Shown piece after piece: positions 36,896 to 46,019 of a stretch of 64,000 bases of DNA (its first letter is position 1; every line of letters begins with the position of its first letter). The stretch is from Atopobium minutum (lineage in GTDB: Bacteria; Actinomycetota; Coriobacteriia; Coriobacteriales; Atopobiaceae): contig FNSH01000001.1 of NCBI GenBank assembly GCA_900105895.1, positions 372,001 through 436,000 on the forward strand. Direction: 5' to 3'. The translations under genes and the position numbers were made by a program. A model generated the notes under the pieces. The model searched no databases. It was not told the origin of the DNA and was given only the letters and a program-made list of their open reading frames with translations.

Positions 36896-38940
36896 TTATT
36901 TTGTTACCTCAATGATTGGAGAGGTAGTGGTTGCATCAAATCCAGTCAGCGGTTTTACGGACGAGAAGTCCTGGGTGTTGGTAATGACAACCAAGGTAGT
37001 GGTGTCATAACCAGCAGCCTTGATGGCATCCAGGTCTGCCACAACCAGGGTGTCGCCTGCAGCAACGCTCTGACCAACTGATACCTTGGGCTCAAATCCC
37101 TTGCCCTCTAGCTCTACCGTATCAATGCCCACGTGAACCAACAGCTCAATGCCCTCAGCAGTATTGATACCAAAAGCGTGACCTGCTTTCTGCACAACGG
37201 AAACCGTACCAGCTACAGGAGCCACAATGGTGCCGGATGTGGGAACAATACCCACGCCCTCGCCCAAAGCACGAGAAGCAAAGACCTTATCGTTAACCTC
37301 ATCAAGCGAAACAACCTTGCCAGGAACTGCGGCAACTACCTCGCAGCTGATGCCCTCAGCTACGGCTTGCTCGGTCTGATTGGCCTGAGCAGCAGCCTGA
37401 GGAGCAGCGCCATCCTGCTGGGGTTTATCGGCAGCAGCTGCAGCAGCCTCAGCCTCATCGCGAGCGGCATAGAACTCAGCGCGCTGCTCGGGGTGCGGTA
37501 GTCGGACACAATTACCAAAATCATGGACGTAAAGAACGCTGCTGCCAAAGCAATGGCATAGGTGCTCATAGGAGTAAATGCAGGGATGGTAAGCAAAGAA
37601 GTGAAAGCAAATGCAGAGGTGTGAACACCGTTGGAAGAAAGGCCCAAAAGACCAATAACAACGCCACCAACTGCGCAGCCTACGAGCATACGAGGATAAA
37701 TGCGCTTGTAACGAAGGTGAATACCATACAGAGAAGGCTCGGAAATGCCGCCCAAAAGACCAGCAGCCAAAGCACCCGTTGCGGTCTGACGCATTGCGGA
37801 GTCGCGATCCTTCATAGCAATGAACAAAACGCCTGCAGTAGCACCAAAGCATGCAAAGTTCCAAGCACCCATAGGACCTTGGATGAAGTCATAGCCCAAG
37901 GTGTTGATGTTAACAAGCATCAAAGCGTTCAAAGGCCAGTGCAGACCCAGAGGAACCAAGAAGGGGTAAATCAGAGGAATGACAATTGCAAAAATGAAAG
38001 GTGCGGTGGAGTTAAGCCATGCAAGACCAGCACCAATACCAGAGCCCAGCCAAATGGAGATAGGTCCAATGATGAAGGCGGTCAAAGGAATCATAACGAT
38101 CATCGAGAAGAATGGTACGAATACCATCTGTACATTCTCGGGGAAAATCTTCCTGAAGCCACGATATACCAAAGACAGAACAGCCACCATGATCAGAGGA
38201 ACAAAGACCTGTCCACCGTAATCATTAAGCTGCATGGGCAGACCAAAGATGTTTGCCACATACGAAGTGGTACCCAACGTAGCATTGGTTACCGCAGTGG
38301 TGTCATAGTTGGAGCTCAAGCTTATAAAGTTAGGAGTCATAACCGCAAACATGATCGTGGCGCCCAACCAAGGATCGATCTCGAGCTTCTTGGATGCGTT
38401 ATAGGCAATCATAACCGGCAGGAAGTACAAAACGGCACGCCACATAGCGTCGATAAAGACCCAGCCACCAGGCTTGGAATCAACGTTGTTAAAGGCCTGA
38501 ATGCCCAAGGCCTCCATCATTGCGGCAAAGGCAATGATAAGTGATGCGCCAAGCAAGACGCCCAAAATAGGACGGAATGAATCCGACAGATACTCAAAGA
38601 AGGAGTCGATAAACGCGTTCTTGCCCTGCGTCTTTGCACGATACTCACTCTTAATATCTGAGTTGGACTTGCCGCCCCTCTTTTTCATCTCAGGCAAATT
38701 GGAGATCTCGTTGTACATGGTTTGTACTGCTCCACCAATGATTACCTGGAAGCGGTTACCGCTCTGAGGGACGGTTCCCAATACACCAGGAAGTTGATCG
38801 ATGGCAGCAGCGTCTATGTTTGAAGCATCCTTGAGCTCAAACCTAAGACGAGTTGCACAGCAGGTAAAGCTAACAATATTGTCAGCACCACCCACAGCGT
38901 CCAAAATAGCTTGCGGTGTCTGAGACTTATCAACAGCCAT
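36896..38940 (-). CDS. PTS EIIBCA, beta-glucoside/glucose type, frameshifted in this sequence
   Basis: Sugar permease that imports and phosphorylates its substrate using phosphate from HPr. The EIIB domain has the phospho-Cys in FTCCATRLRF; EIIC has about ten membrane segments and the GGISEPSLYGIHLRYKR motif; EIIA at the C-terminus has VHVGIDTVELEGKGF with the phospho-His. Together about 682 residues. The frame breaks at 37490-37493: four C on the coding strand where five would join DYRTP to EQRAEFYAARDE. Both sides are otherwise intact, so sequence error is likely, though a split gene is possible. ATG 38940 with AAAGGGG upstream. EIIB/EIIC features suggest the beta-glucoside family; the sugar is uncertain. 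Confidence 0.88.
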
Positions 38941-39013
38941 TTGAACCCCTTTCTTGTTGCTTACCTCTTGCCCCCGATTGGCATCTTGTTTGTTTCCTGT
39001 AACGCTCTGAAAC

Positions 39014-39078
39014 AAAAAAAGACCTGAGAGACGCCTTGATGGCATCTCTCAGGTCTTGCCCCAAACGGGTAACAATCC
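39014..39078 (-). promoter_or_regulatory. RAT antiterminator site overlapping an intrinsic terminator
   Basis: On the minus strand, 39078-39052 contains GGATTGTTACCC near one end and GGCAAGACC at the other, matching the ribonucleic antiterminator pattern GGATTGTTAC...GGCAARACC. Its last bases (AAGACC) are also the first bases of a 17-bp terminator stem (39041-39057 with 39019-39035, one G-U pair, 5-base loop) followed by seven T (39014-39020). The two structures are mutually exclusive. This is the classic LicT/GlcT switch, and the regulator is the licT-like gene downstream. Confidence 0.92.
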
Positions 39079-39116
39079 TTTAATCAGATTACTAGTAAGT
39101 TTAGATGTTATAAAGA

Positions 39117-39138
39117 AATAATGCAAGAATGATGCAAG
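39117..39138. promoter_or_regulatory. Tandem 11-bp repeat in the PTS promoter region
   Basis: AATAATGCAAG (39117-39127) is followed at once by AATGATGCAAG (39128-39138), one mismatch. On the minus strand the copies read CTTGCATNATT and supply candidate -35 boxes (TTGCAT) for the PTS leader, with TTTATA 17 bases further. The region is shared with the divergent lipid-kinase gene. Confidence 0.4.
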
Positions 39139-39232
39139 ACTTTTTTTCATCTTAATTATGCTCTGCCGCCTTATTGCACTCTATAACCGTTAAGATAGTT
39201 GGCGGATATATTTAAACCACGAAAGGAACTCT

Positions 39233-40234
39233 ATGCCAACACCTAGGCTAGGGCGCACCCTTGTTATTGCTAATCCCGCCTCTCACAGTGGTAAAGGTGC
39301 TGCTGCTACCAACTTTGTTGAGCGCTTCTTAAACAGTTTTGAGTCCGCCACCGAGGGCTATACCATCCAACGTACGTCTGCTATGGGCGATGCCCGTGTA
39401 ATGGCCGCTGCTGCACGTGCCTATCAAACAGTTATTGCTTTGGGTGGCGACGGCGTTATTCACGAAATCGTAAACGGCCTGATGGACATCCCTACCAAAG
39501 ACAGACCGGTACTGGGCATTATCCCCATGGGCACCGGCAACGATTATGCGCGCACCTTAGGCTTGGCCCGCAATGCGCCTGAAGCGGCTTTGGGACAGAT
39601 TATGCAGGGACCTGTGCGGGCAATTGACCTTGGTAAAGTAAACGATGAGTACTTTATGCAAACGCTGTCCTTTGGCATTGACGCCGCCATTGCGCACGAC
39701 ACTACCGCACGGCGCAATCAGGGTGACACCCAAGAAGGCACTGCTTTGTTTATCAGCTCTAGTGTCAAGCTGCTGAGCAAAGCACATAAGGGCTGGCATG
39801 TCGTTGCGACCATAGATACCGAGACGAATGACAAGACAGCTGGCAAGGCAAATGCCGAGACGGACGACAAAACGAATGGCGAGACAACCCTCGATTTGCG
39901 GGAGATCATCTTTGCCATAAATATTGGTCCGACCTACGGAGCCGGATTTAAGGTTTGCCCCGGAGCTATTCCCGATGACGGTTTGTTTGATGTGTGCTAC
40001 AACACCCGTATCCCAACCGTGCCTACCATTTTGAGGCTGCTGAGTATGATGCGCGCTGGCTTACACACTACTTCACGTGTGGTCAAAACCACACGGAGTA
40101 AGAAACTCCATCTTGAGTTTGATGAAGATGTCCCTGTACAGGCTGACGGAGAAGAACTTACGGGCCACAGCTTTGATGTTGAGCTGCTTTCTGATGAGCT
40201 GAGGGTTATTACTTCCCCATCCTGCACGTGGTAG
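39233..40234 (+). CDS. Diacylglycerol kinase-family lipid kinase
   Basis: A 333-residue cytosolic kinase of the YegS/DgkB group that phosphorylates lipids such as diacylglycerol. Motifs: VIANPASHSGKG near residue 12, the nucleotide loop IALGGDGVIHEIVNG, GIIPMGTGNDYARTLG, and a C-terminal VQADGEEL. The usual GGDGT is GGDGV. A repeat-built Thr/Asp/Asn/Lys-rich insert of about 25 residues (beginning near residue 197) interrupts the second domain. ATG with AAAGGAACTCT upstream. Divergent from the PTS gene. Confidence 0.88.
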   Translation: MPTPRLGRTLVIANPASHSGKGAAATNFVERFLNSFESATEGYTIQRTSAMGDARVMAAAARAYQTVIALGGDGVIHEIVNGLMDIPTKDRPVLGIIPMGTGNDYARTLGLARNAPEAALGQIMQGPVRAIDLGKVNDEYFMQTLSFGIDAAIAHDTTARRNQGDTQEGTALFISSSVKLLSKAHKGWHVVATIDTETNDKTAGKANAETDDKTNGETTLDLREIIFAINIGPTYGAGFKVCPGAIPDDGLFDVCYNTRIPTVPTILRLLSMMRAGLHTTSRVVKTTRSKKLHLEFDEDVPVQADGEELTGHSFDVELLSDELRVITSPSCTW

Positions 40235-40272
40235 ATAGCCATCTGAGTAGCTGCTTAAGGTAGTGGAAGCTC

Positions 40273-40301
40273 AAAAAAGCGTCCGTCCAAAGACGGGCGC
40301 T
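40273..40301 (-). terminator. Intrinsic terminator after ptsI
   Basis: Minus-strand 10-bp stem (AGCGCCCGTC with GACGGACGCT, one G-U pair, 4-base loop) followed by six T (40273-40278). Confidence 0.88.
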
Positions 40302-40368
40302 ACAGCACTAGATACGATCTTAAGGTCGTTTATGAGCGGGTTAGCAGGCCTTGTGCTAACAAGCCTTC

Positions 40369-42072
40369 TTATCGAGCAGCCTCTTTAAGAGCAGCGCGTA
40401 CTTCTGCAGCAGTCTTAAGAGTCATAACCTCGTTGGTGAGTTCATCAGCCTCAGCCTTGGTCCACTTAGAGATGGTTTTGCGGGTGCGCAAAATAGAGGG
40501 TGCAGAAACAGAAAACTCAGTCAGGCCAAAGGATAGCAACACAGGAATGAGCAGCGGATCTGCTGCTGCCTCGCCGCACATGCCAACCATAATGCCGGCC
40601 TTGTTGCCCTGTGCAATAAGATACTTAAGGGAGCGCAGCACAGCAGGCTGGTATACCTGATATAGATATGCAACACGGTCATTGCCGCGGTCTGCACACA
40701 TGGTATAACCAATGAGGTCGTTGGTGCCAATGGAGAAGAAGTCGCACTCGGCAGCCAAATCGTCTGCGATAAGCGAGGCCGCGGGAGTTTCGATCATTGT
40801 GCCCACTTCGATATTCTCGTTAAATTGAATACCCTCAGCACGAAGTTCGTTCTTGCACTCCTCTACCAACGCCTTGGCCTCACGGACCTCATCAATGGTG
40901 GTTACCAAAGGCAGCATGATCTTAATGTCACCAAAGGCAGAGGCGCGCAACAGTGCACGAAGTTGCACCTTATACTGGTCAGGATGGTTGAGGCAGTAAC
41001 GCACGGCACGGAAGCCCATGAAGGGGTTTTCTTCCTTCTGCAGATTGAGATAAGGAATTTCCTTATCGCCACCCACATCAAGCGTACGAATAATGATAGG
41101 CATGCCCTTCATGCGCAGCGCAACCTTCTGATAGGCAGCAAACTGCTCGTCCTCAGAGGGCAACTCAGAAGCATCCATGAACAAGAACTCAGAACGGAAC
41201 AGACCAATACCCTCGGTATCATGCTCGGCAGCAACATTGGCATCATCGGGATTGCCGATATTAGCAACCAGCAAGACCTTGTCGCCATCTGCGGTAAGCG
41301 TTTCCTTGCCGCGATACGCCTCAAGAGCAGCCTTTTCTTCAGCGTACTTTTTAGCCTCGTTGGAATACTTGGAAAGCTCGGCATCATTAGGATTGGCAAT
41401 AACAACGCCATTGGTGCCATCTACTACCACCGTGTCACCGCTGTTGATAGCGGTAGTGATATCGGCGACCGACAAAACCGCAGGAATTTCCAGGGCGCGC
41501 GCGATAATTGCCGAGTGAGAGGTACGACCGCCGGTCTCGGTAACAATGCCGGCCACGTGGTCCTTATCGATATCTGCCGTCATAGAAGGCGTAAGTTCAT
41601 GCACTACCACGATGGAGTTCTCCGGCAGCGTGGACAGATCTACTACCTGCCTGCCCAATAGGTCCGCCAAAAGACCAGTTCGTACATCTGCTACGTCTGC
41701 TGCACGCTCACGGAACAGCTCATCTTCCATCTGGGAAAACATGACGTAGTAGGACTCATAGGCATCATAGACAGCCTGCTCGGCACACATGCCAGACTCG
41801 ATGGAGCCATTGACCATCATCTTGATGCCGTCATCCTCGGCAAACTCGATGTGCGCACCCATAATAGCTGCGGCATCATCGCCTACTGTTTGGGACATGC
41901 GCTCAATCTGAGCGTTGGTCTGATCGATAAACTTAGCAATAGCCGCTGCATAACGTGCCTTTTCGGCATCTGTATCCTCAGGGGCGTGTGGGGTAAACGT
42001 CAGATCAGGCTCTACCGCAACTTGGGCAACGCCAATTCCAATGCCATCGGATGCATTAACTCCTTGGAACAT
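40369..42072 (-). CDS. ptsI: PTS enzyme I (phosphoenolpyruvate-protein phosphotransferase)
   Basis: Transfers phosphate from PEP to HPr. The 567-residue protein has the phospho-His in ETGGRTSHSAIIARALEIPAV, the PEP-binding region (GIGLFRSEFLFMD, DVGGDKEIPYL) and the catalytic Cys near GMCGEAAADPLLIP. ATG at 42072 is chosen because GGGAGG directly precedes it; a TTG four codons upstream overlaps that site. It lies 15 bp after ptsH. Confidence 0.96.
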   Translation of the reverse strand: MFQGVNASDGIGIGVAQVAVEPDLTFTPHAPEDTDAEKARYAAAIAKFIDQTNAQIERMSQTVGDDAAAIMGAHIEFAEDDGIKMMVNGSIESGMCAEQAVYDAYESYYVMFSQMEDELFRERAADVADVRTGLLADLLGRQVVDLSTLPENSIVVVHELTPSMTADIDKDHVAGIVTETGGRTSHSAIIARALEIPAVLSVADITTAINSGDTVVVDGTNGVVIANPNDAELSKYSNEAKKYAEEKAALEAYRGKETLTADGDKVLLVANIGNPDDANVAAEHDTEGIGLFRSEFLFMDASELPSEDEQFAAYQKVALRMKGMPIIIRTLDVGGDKEIPYLNLQKEENPFMGFRAVRYCLNHPDQYKVQLRALLRASAFGDIKIMLPLVTTIDEVREAKALVEECKNELRAEGIQFNENIEVGTMIETPAASLIADDLAAECDFFSIGTNDLIGYTMCADRGNDRVAYLYQVYQPAVLRSLKYLIAQGNKAGIMVGMCGEAAADPLLIPVLLSFGLTEFSVSAPSILRTRKTISKWTKAEADELTNEVMTLKTAAEVRAALKEAAR

Positions 42073-42086
42073 GAAACCTCCCAAAC

Positions 42087-42344
42087 CTAATTTAGCTTAT
42101 TGATAAGATCAAGAGCGGTTGCGAGGGCTTCGTCTTCACGCTCACCATCACATACGATTTCAATCTCGGAACCAGTGGGAATGCCAATACCCAGCAAGGC
42201 TAAAGGACGCTTTGCATCTGCATACTTACCCTGAGAAATAACCCCAATTTTGCAGGGAAAATCATACAGTGCGTCAGAAAACGTCATTGCAGGGCCAATG
42301 TGCAGACCATTGGGATTGGTAAGAGTAACTTTCTGAGAAACCAT
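42087..42344 (-). CDS. ptsH: HPr phosphocarrier with altered active-site and Ser46 positions
   Basis: Small phosphate carrier of the PTS, 85 residues. His15 is present, but the site reads GLHIGPA where HPr normally has GLHxRPA, so Arg17 is replaced by Gly. In Firmicute-type HPr, Ser46 is the target of HPr kinase; here the stretch is KYADAKRPLALLGIG, with Arg at 46. The fold and length are typical and the gene leads into ptsI, so it should be the carrier. Either the lineage uses a variant chemistry, or another HPr exists elsewhere. Confidence 0.85.
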   Translation of the reverse strand: MVSQKVTLTNPNGLHIGPAMTFSDALYDFPCKIGVISQGKYADAKRPLALLGIGIPTGSEIEIVCDGEREDEALATALDLINKLN

Positions 42345-42352
42345 AACGCTCC

Positions 42353-43348
42353 TTATGAATCCGTCAATGTATCAAGACGACGTTCTGCCTTGCGAACACG
42401 ATCAAGGGCAGCATCAATCTCTTCTTTATGCTCTTCAAGAACTCCACCCAAAGCTGCGTAGAGTTTCTCGATAGTTTCACGATTTGCAAGGTATTTGGAC
42501 GATGCGGTAGCAGAACCACAGCTCGATGCAAAGTTAAGCGCTGTGTCATAATCTGCGCCTTCATCCAGCTTGGCCAAAAAGCCAGCAACCATGGAATCTC
42601 CGGCGCCGGTAGCATTAACCAGCTTACAGGGAGGAACGAGGGTGATGTGCTCATGGCCATGCTCGTCCAACAGAGCAGAGCCGTACTTACCACAAGAAAC
42701 AATAACGTTTGCTGCACCGCGATCATGTAGGATGCGGGCAAAGGGCAGGCACTCCTCGGGGGTTTCTGGTTTCTCATTAAAGAGGCGACCAACCTCGTGA
42801 TTGTTGGGCTTAATGAGGAAAGGCTTAGCACTCAAAGCGCGCAACAAAAGCGTACCCGGAGCGTCCACCACAAAACGAATGCCTCGGCCAGCCAAGTGGT
42901 TCATGATCATGTCATAGGTGGTGTCCGGCAGGCTCTTAGGAATGGAACCTGTAAGCACCACGGTGTCTCCGGACTGGATCATCTCCATGCGCTGCAACAA
43001 CTCTTCCAGCTTGCGGTGGGGAATTTTTGGACCCATGCCATTAACGATGGACATAACAATACCGTTGAGCTTGACATTGATGCGCGTATTGCCCTTATCC
43101 AAGCGGACAAAATTGCAAGAAATCCCTTGGGACTGGAGTGACTCAATCAGATAGTCACCCGTAAAACCACCACAAATGCCCATTGCGGTATTGGCTACAC
43201 CAAGCTCGTTGAGAATACCAGCGATATTGATACCATTACCACCGCAATACATTTCTTCACTGGAAGATCGGTTGGTAAAACCCATGTCGAGCGTAAGCGG
43301 ATGCATTACATAATCGATTGCAGGGTTAAGAGTAACGGTATAAATCAA
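42353..43348 (-). CDS. fruK: 1-phosphofructokinase (PfkB family)
   Basis: Sugar-phosphate kinase, most likely making fructose-1,6-bisphosphate from fructose-1-phosphate. The 331-residue protein has TLNPAIDYVMHPL at the start, GGNGINIAGILNELG, VLTGSIPKSLP, and the catalytic loop NATGAGDSMVAGFLA. A TTG start at 43348 with AGGAGG 8 bases upstream fits better than the ATG at 43438. It is the first gene of a fruK-ptsH-ptsI operon with only 8 bp to ptsH. LacC-type tagatose kinase is an alternative. Confidence 0.85.
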   Translation of the reverse strand: MIYTVTLNPAIDYVMHPLTLDMGFTNRSSSEEMYCGGNGINIAGILNELGVANTAMGICGGFTGDYLIESLQSQGISCNFVRLDKGNTRINVKLNGIVMSIVNGMGPKIPHRKLEELLQRMEMIQSGDTVVLTGSIPKSLPDTTYDMIMNHLAGRGIRFVVDAPGTLLLRALSAKPFLIKPNNHEVGRLFNEKPETPEECLPFARILHDRGAANVIVSCGKYGSALLDEHGHEHITLVPPCKLVNATGAGDSMVAGFLAKLDEGADYDTALNFASSCGSATASSKYLANRETIEKLYAALGGVLEEHKEEIDAALDRVRKAERRLDTLTDS

Positions 43349-43503
43349 GACAGACCCTCCTGAAGATTTTTTCAAGGCTCTATACAAGTATGACGCATTA
43401 GAAGCGCTTTTTACACATAAAAGTATCGATACGTGCATACAAATTGTAAAAATGTATCTTTATCAGGCATACAATGCTGCAACATGATAAAATTCCTTTG
43501 CAT

Positions 43504-43580
43504 GCGCCCGTAGCTCAATTGGATAGAGTATCGGACTTCTAATCCGCTGGCTGGGGGTTCGAATCCCCCCGGGCGCACCA
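43504..43580 (+). tRNA. tRNA-Arg (anticodon UCU)
   Basis: Acceptor arms GCGCCCG and CGGGCGC, discriminator A, encoded CCA, anticodon arm TCGGA-CTTCTAA-TCCGC, T-arm GGTTCGAATCC. It points towards manA. Confidence 0.95.
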
Positions 43581-43595
43581 GTTATTCCACAGGTA

Positions 43596-44558
43596 CTATT
43601 CCGCAGGTGGATATGAGCAAATAAGCTCCATAGTGCCCGTAAGCTCCAGCACCTCAATACCCGCAGGCACAATAAAGTGATCTCCCCTTGCAATAGCTTG
43701 ACCCTGAGCAGTTCCCGACCCTGCAATAACGCTCACACACAGGAAGGGCCACTCGGCAGTAAGGGTAGTGCTGCCGTCCACGCGCACGCGATCAACAGTA
43801 TAGCGATTACAAGAAACAAGACGAGTTACGCCGCCCTTCTCGGCAGCAACAATAGTGCCATCGGTGGGAACCTGCTGGTTGTAGTCGATAACATCAAGTG
43901 ACTGCTGCATATGTAATTCACGCAAGCTACCGTCTGCTTGGCGGCGGTCGTAATCATACACACGATAGGTTATGTCAGAAGACTGCTGTGTTTCCAAAAT
44001 GAGCGTGCCTCCACGGATTGCATGGACGCAGCCGGGATTGATTTGGAAAAAATCACCTACTTTAACAGGAATAATGTTGAGAAGCTCATCCCATGCACCC
44101 TCTTGGACCGCATGGGCAAACTCCTCACGCGAGTGAGCATGTTGTCCAATCACAATAGTTGCACCAGGCTTAGCAGAAAGCACATACCAGCACTCGCACT
44201 TACCTAACGAGCCGTTTTCATGCTCGGCAGCATAGCTATCATCCGGATGTACCTGAATGGACAGGTCATCATCTGCGGCAAGGATCTTAATAAGCAAAGG
44301 AAACTGAGTGCCCGCAAGATTGCCAAACAACTCACGATTGCTATCCCACAGCTCAGATAGGTACCTGCCCGCATGGCTACCACGAGCAATTTTACAATCA
44401 CCTGCGGGGTGAGCAGAAATTGCCCAGCACTCACCTATGGGACCATCGGGAATGTGATAGCCAAAATCTGACTCAAGCATGCGTCCGCCCCAAATCTTCT
44501 GATGAAAGACGGGTTCCAAAAAAATAAGTTCCGATGCCACGGGTGCCATAGATGCCAT
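43596..44558 (-). CDS. manA: Mannose-6-phosphate isomerase (class I)
   Basis: Zinc enzyme that interconverts mannose-6-phosphate and fructose-6-phosphate. The 320-residue cupin has IWGGRMLES, GPIGECWAISAHPAGDC, the metal-binding SIQVHPDDSYA and KCECWYVL, and NPGCVHAIRGGTLILETQQSSDITYRVYDYDR (shown here in part as family hallmarks). ATG at 44558 with AAGGGAG 8 bases upstream. It is shorter than E. coli ManA (391) but matches the Gram-positive short class. It supplies glycolysis or mannosylation alongside the PTS genes. Confidence 0.92.
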   Translation of the reverse strand: MASMAPVASELIFLEPVFHQKIWGGRMLESDFGYHIPDGPIGECWAISAHPAGDCKIARGSHAGRYLSELWDSNRELFGNLAGTQFPLLIKILAADDDLSIQVHPDDSYAAEHENGSLGKCECWYVLSAKPGATIVIGQHAHSREEFAHAVQEGAWDELLNIIPVKVGDFFQINPGCVHAIRGGTLILETQQSSDITYRVYDYDRRQADGSLRELHMQQSLDVIDYNQQVPTDGTIVAAEKGGVTRLVSCNRYTVDRVRVDGSTTLTAEWPFLCVSVIAGSGTAQGQAIARGDHFIVPAGIEVLELTGTMELICSYPPAE

Positions 44559-44638
44559 GAACACTACTCCCTTAGCTGCTGTAGTGATTGTATATACGCA
44601 TTTTGATTGTACCCATTAGCGAACTAGAGCGGACTAAT

Positions 44639-44671
44639 AAAAAACTCAGGGCCGCGCTGCGACTCTGAGTT
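44639..44671 (-). terminator. Intrinsic terminator after the tRNA-His/tRNA-Lys pair
   Basis: Minus-strand 7-bp stem (AACTCAG with CTGAGTT) with a GC-rich 15-base loop, followed by six T (44639-44644). It lies 12 bases after the CCA end of tRNA-Lys. Confidence 0.75.
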
Positions 44672-44682
44672 AGAAGTTCAAA

Positions 44683-44758
44683 TGGTGGATCGTCAGGGGT
44701 TCGAACCCTGGACCTTGGGATTAAGAGTCCCCTGCTCTACCAGCTGAGCTAACGATCC
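44683..44758 (-). tRNA. tRNA-Lys (anticodon CUU)
   Basis: Minus-strand cloverleaf, acceptor starting GGATCGT and ending ACGATCC, discriminator A, encoded CCA, anticodon arm GGGGA-CTCTTAA-TCCCA, T-arm GGTTCGAACCC. Follows tRNA-His by 15 bp. Confidence 0.95.
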
Positions 44759-44773
44759 ATATACACTTGTTAA

Positions 44774-44850
44774 TGGGGTGGGTGAAGGGTCTCGAACCCT
44801 CGACCTACGGAGCCACAGTCCGTCGCTCTGCCAACTGAGCTACACCCACC
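44774..44850 (-). tRNA. tRNA-His (anticodon GUG)
   Basis: Minus-strand cloverleaf with encoded CCA. Anticodon arm ACGGA-CTGTGGC-TCCGT. The extra 5' G opposite C73, the identity mark of tRNA-His, is encoded in the DNA. Confidence 0.95.
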
Positions 44851-44996
44851 ATTTGCCCACCTCAAATGGCGCGTGTATTATTATTGCAAAAATTATCGTG
44901 GATGCAAGTGTAAATGAGAACTTTTTTGCAATCACATTTGCAATCACATATTGAACAGATTATTTAAGCCAGCTATACAGAGCACTCTACAACCAG

Positions 44997-46010
44997 CTAT
45001 AAAAGACACTCTGCAATCTGCACAGCATTGGTAGCAGCACCCTTACGAATTTGGTCTCCGCAACACCAAAACGTCAACGAGCGCTCAGGGTGAGGACTGG
45101 AAAGATCTCTGCGAATACGACCAACTAAGATCAGGTCTTGGTCAGAAGCATCCAAAGGCATGGGATAAGCAAGCTCATCGGGTGTATCGACAAGCTTGAC
45201 GCCGGGTGCTTGCGACAAAATCTCACGAGCCTCATCTGGAGAAAGTGGCTGCTCAAAATCAATCGTGATGGATTCTGAATGCGAACGCATAACAGGCACA
45301 CGCACGCAGGTACAGCTCACACGAAACTCAGGCAGATGCATGATCTTACGTCCCTCATGCTGCATCTTGAGCTCCTCAGAGGTGTAGTCATCCTGCCCAA
45401 AGCCGCCAATTTGCGGAATAAGGTTATAAGCAAGCTGATATGCAAAAGGCTCCGTTGATCCCACGTCTTGACTGGCATCGATTGCCTTATGCTCCCGAAC
45501 CAGCTCGTGCAAACCAGCCAGGCCCGCACCAGACGCAGCCTGATAGGTTGAGACAATCATGCGTTTGATGCCTGCCGCCTGATGCAGCGGCCATGTTGGC
45601 ACCAATCCAATAATGGTGGCACAGTTGGGGTTGGCAATGATATTGCGCGGATGTTGAGCAATATCTTGCTTGTTGATCTCTGGAATAACCAGAGGAACAT
45701 CAGCGCAAAGCCTAAATGCATGACTATTATCTACGCACACACATCCCTGCTGGGCAGCCTGAGGTAACAGCTCAGAAGCCTGCTGGTCCCCTGCTGCACC
45801 AAGCACAATATCCACCCCATCAAATGCATGGGCAGATGCCAGCTGGACAGCGTGATCTTCATTGCAAAACCTAACCGTCTTTCCCACAGAGCGCTGTGAT
45901 GCCAGTGGCACCAACTGAGAAACAGGAAAATGACGTTCCTCTAAACAGCGCATCATTTGGGTGCCCACCACACCCGTCGCACCCAAAATTGCTACAACTT
46001 TTCCAGCCAT
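44997..46010 (-). CDS. asd: Aspartate-semialdehyde dehydrogenase
   Basis: Reduces aspartyl phosphate to aspartate semialdehyde, the shared step to lysine, methionine and threonine. The 337-residue protein has the nucleotide loop ILGATGVVGTQMMRCLEERH, the catalytic Cys in IANPNCATIIG, YQAASGAGLAGLHEL, and the His in VRVPVMRSHSESI. Third gene of hom-lysC-asd, 9 bp after lysC. Confidence 0.96.
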   Translation of the reverse strand: MAGKVVAILGATGVVGTQMMRCLEERHFPVSQLVPLASQRSVGKTVRFCNEDHAVQLASAHAFDGVDIVLGAAGDQQASELLPQAAQQGCVCVDNSHAFRLCADVPLVIPEINKQDIAQHPRNIIANPNCATIIGLVPTWPLHQAAGIKRMIVSTYQAASGAGLAGLHELVREHKAIDASQDVGSTEPFAYQLAYNLIPQIGGFGQDDYTSEELKMQHEGRKIMHLPEFRVSCTCVRVPVMRSHSESITIDFEQPLSPDEAREILSQAPGVKLVDTPDELAYPMPLDASDQDLILVGRIRRDLSSPHPERSLTFWCCGDQIRKGAATNAVQIAECLL

Positions 46011-46019
46011 CCCATCCCC

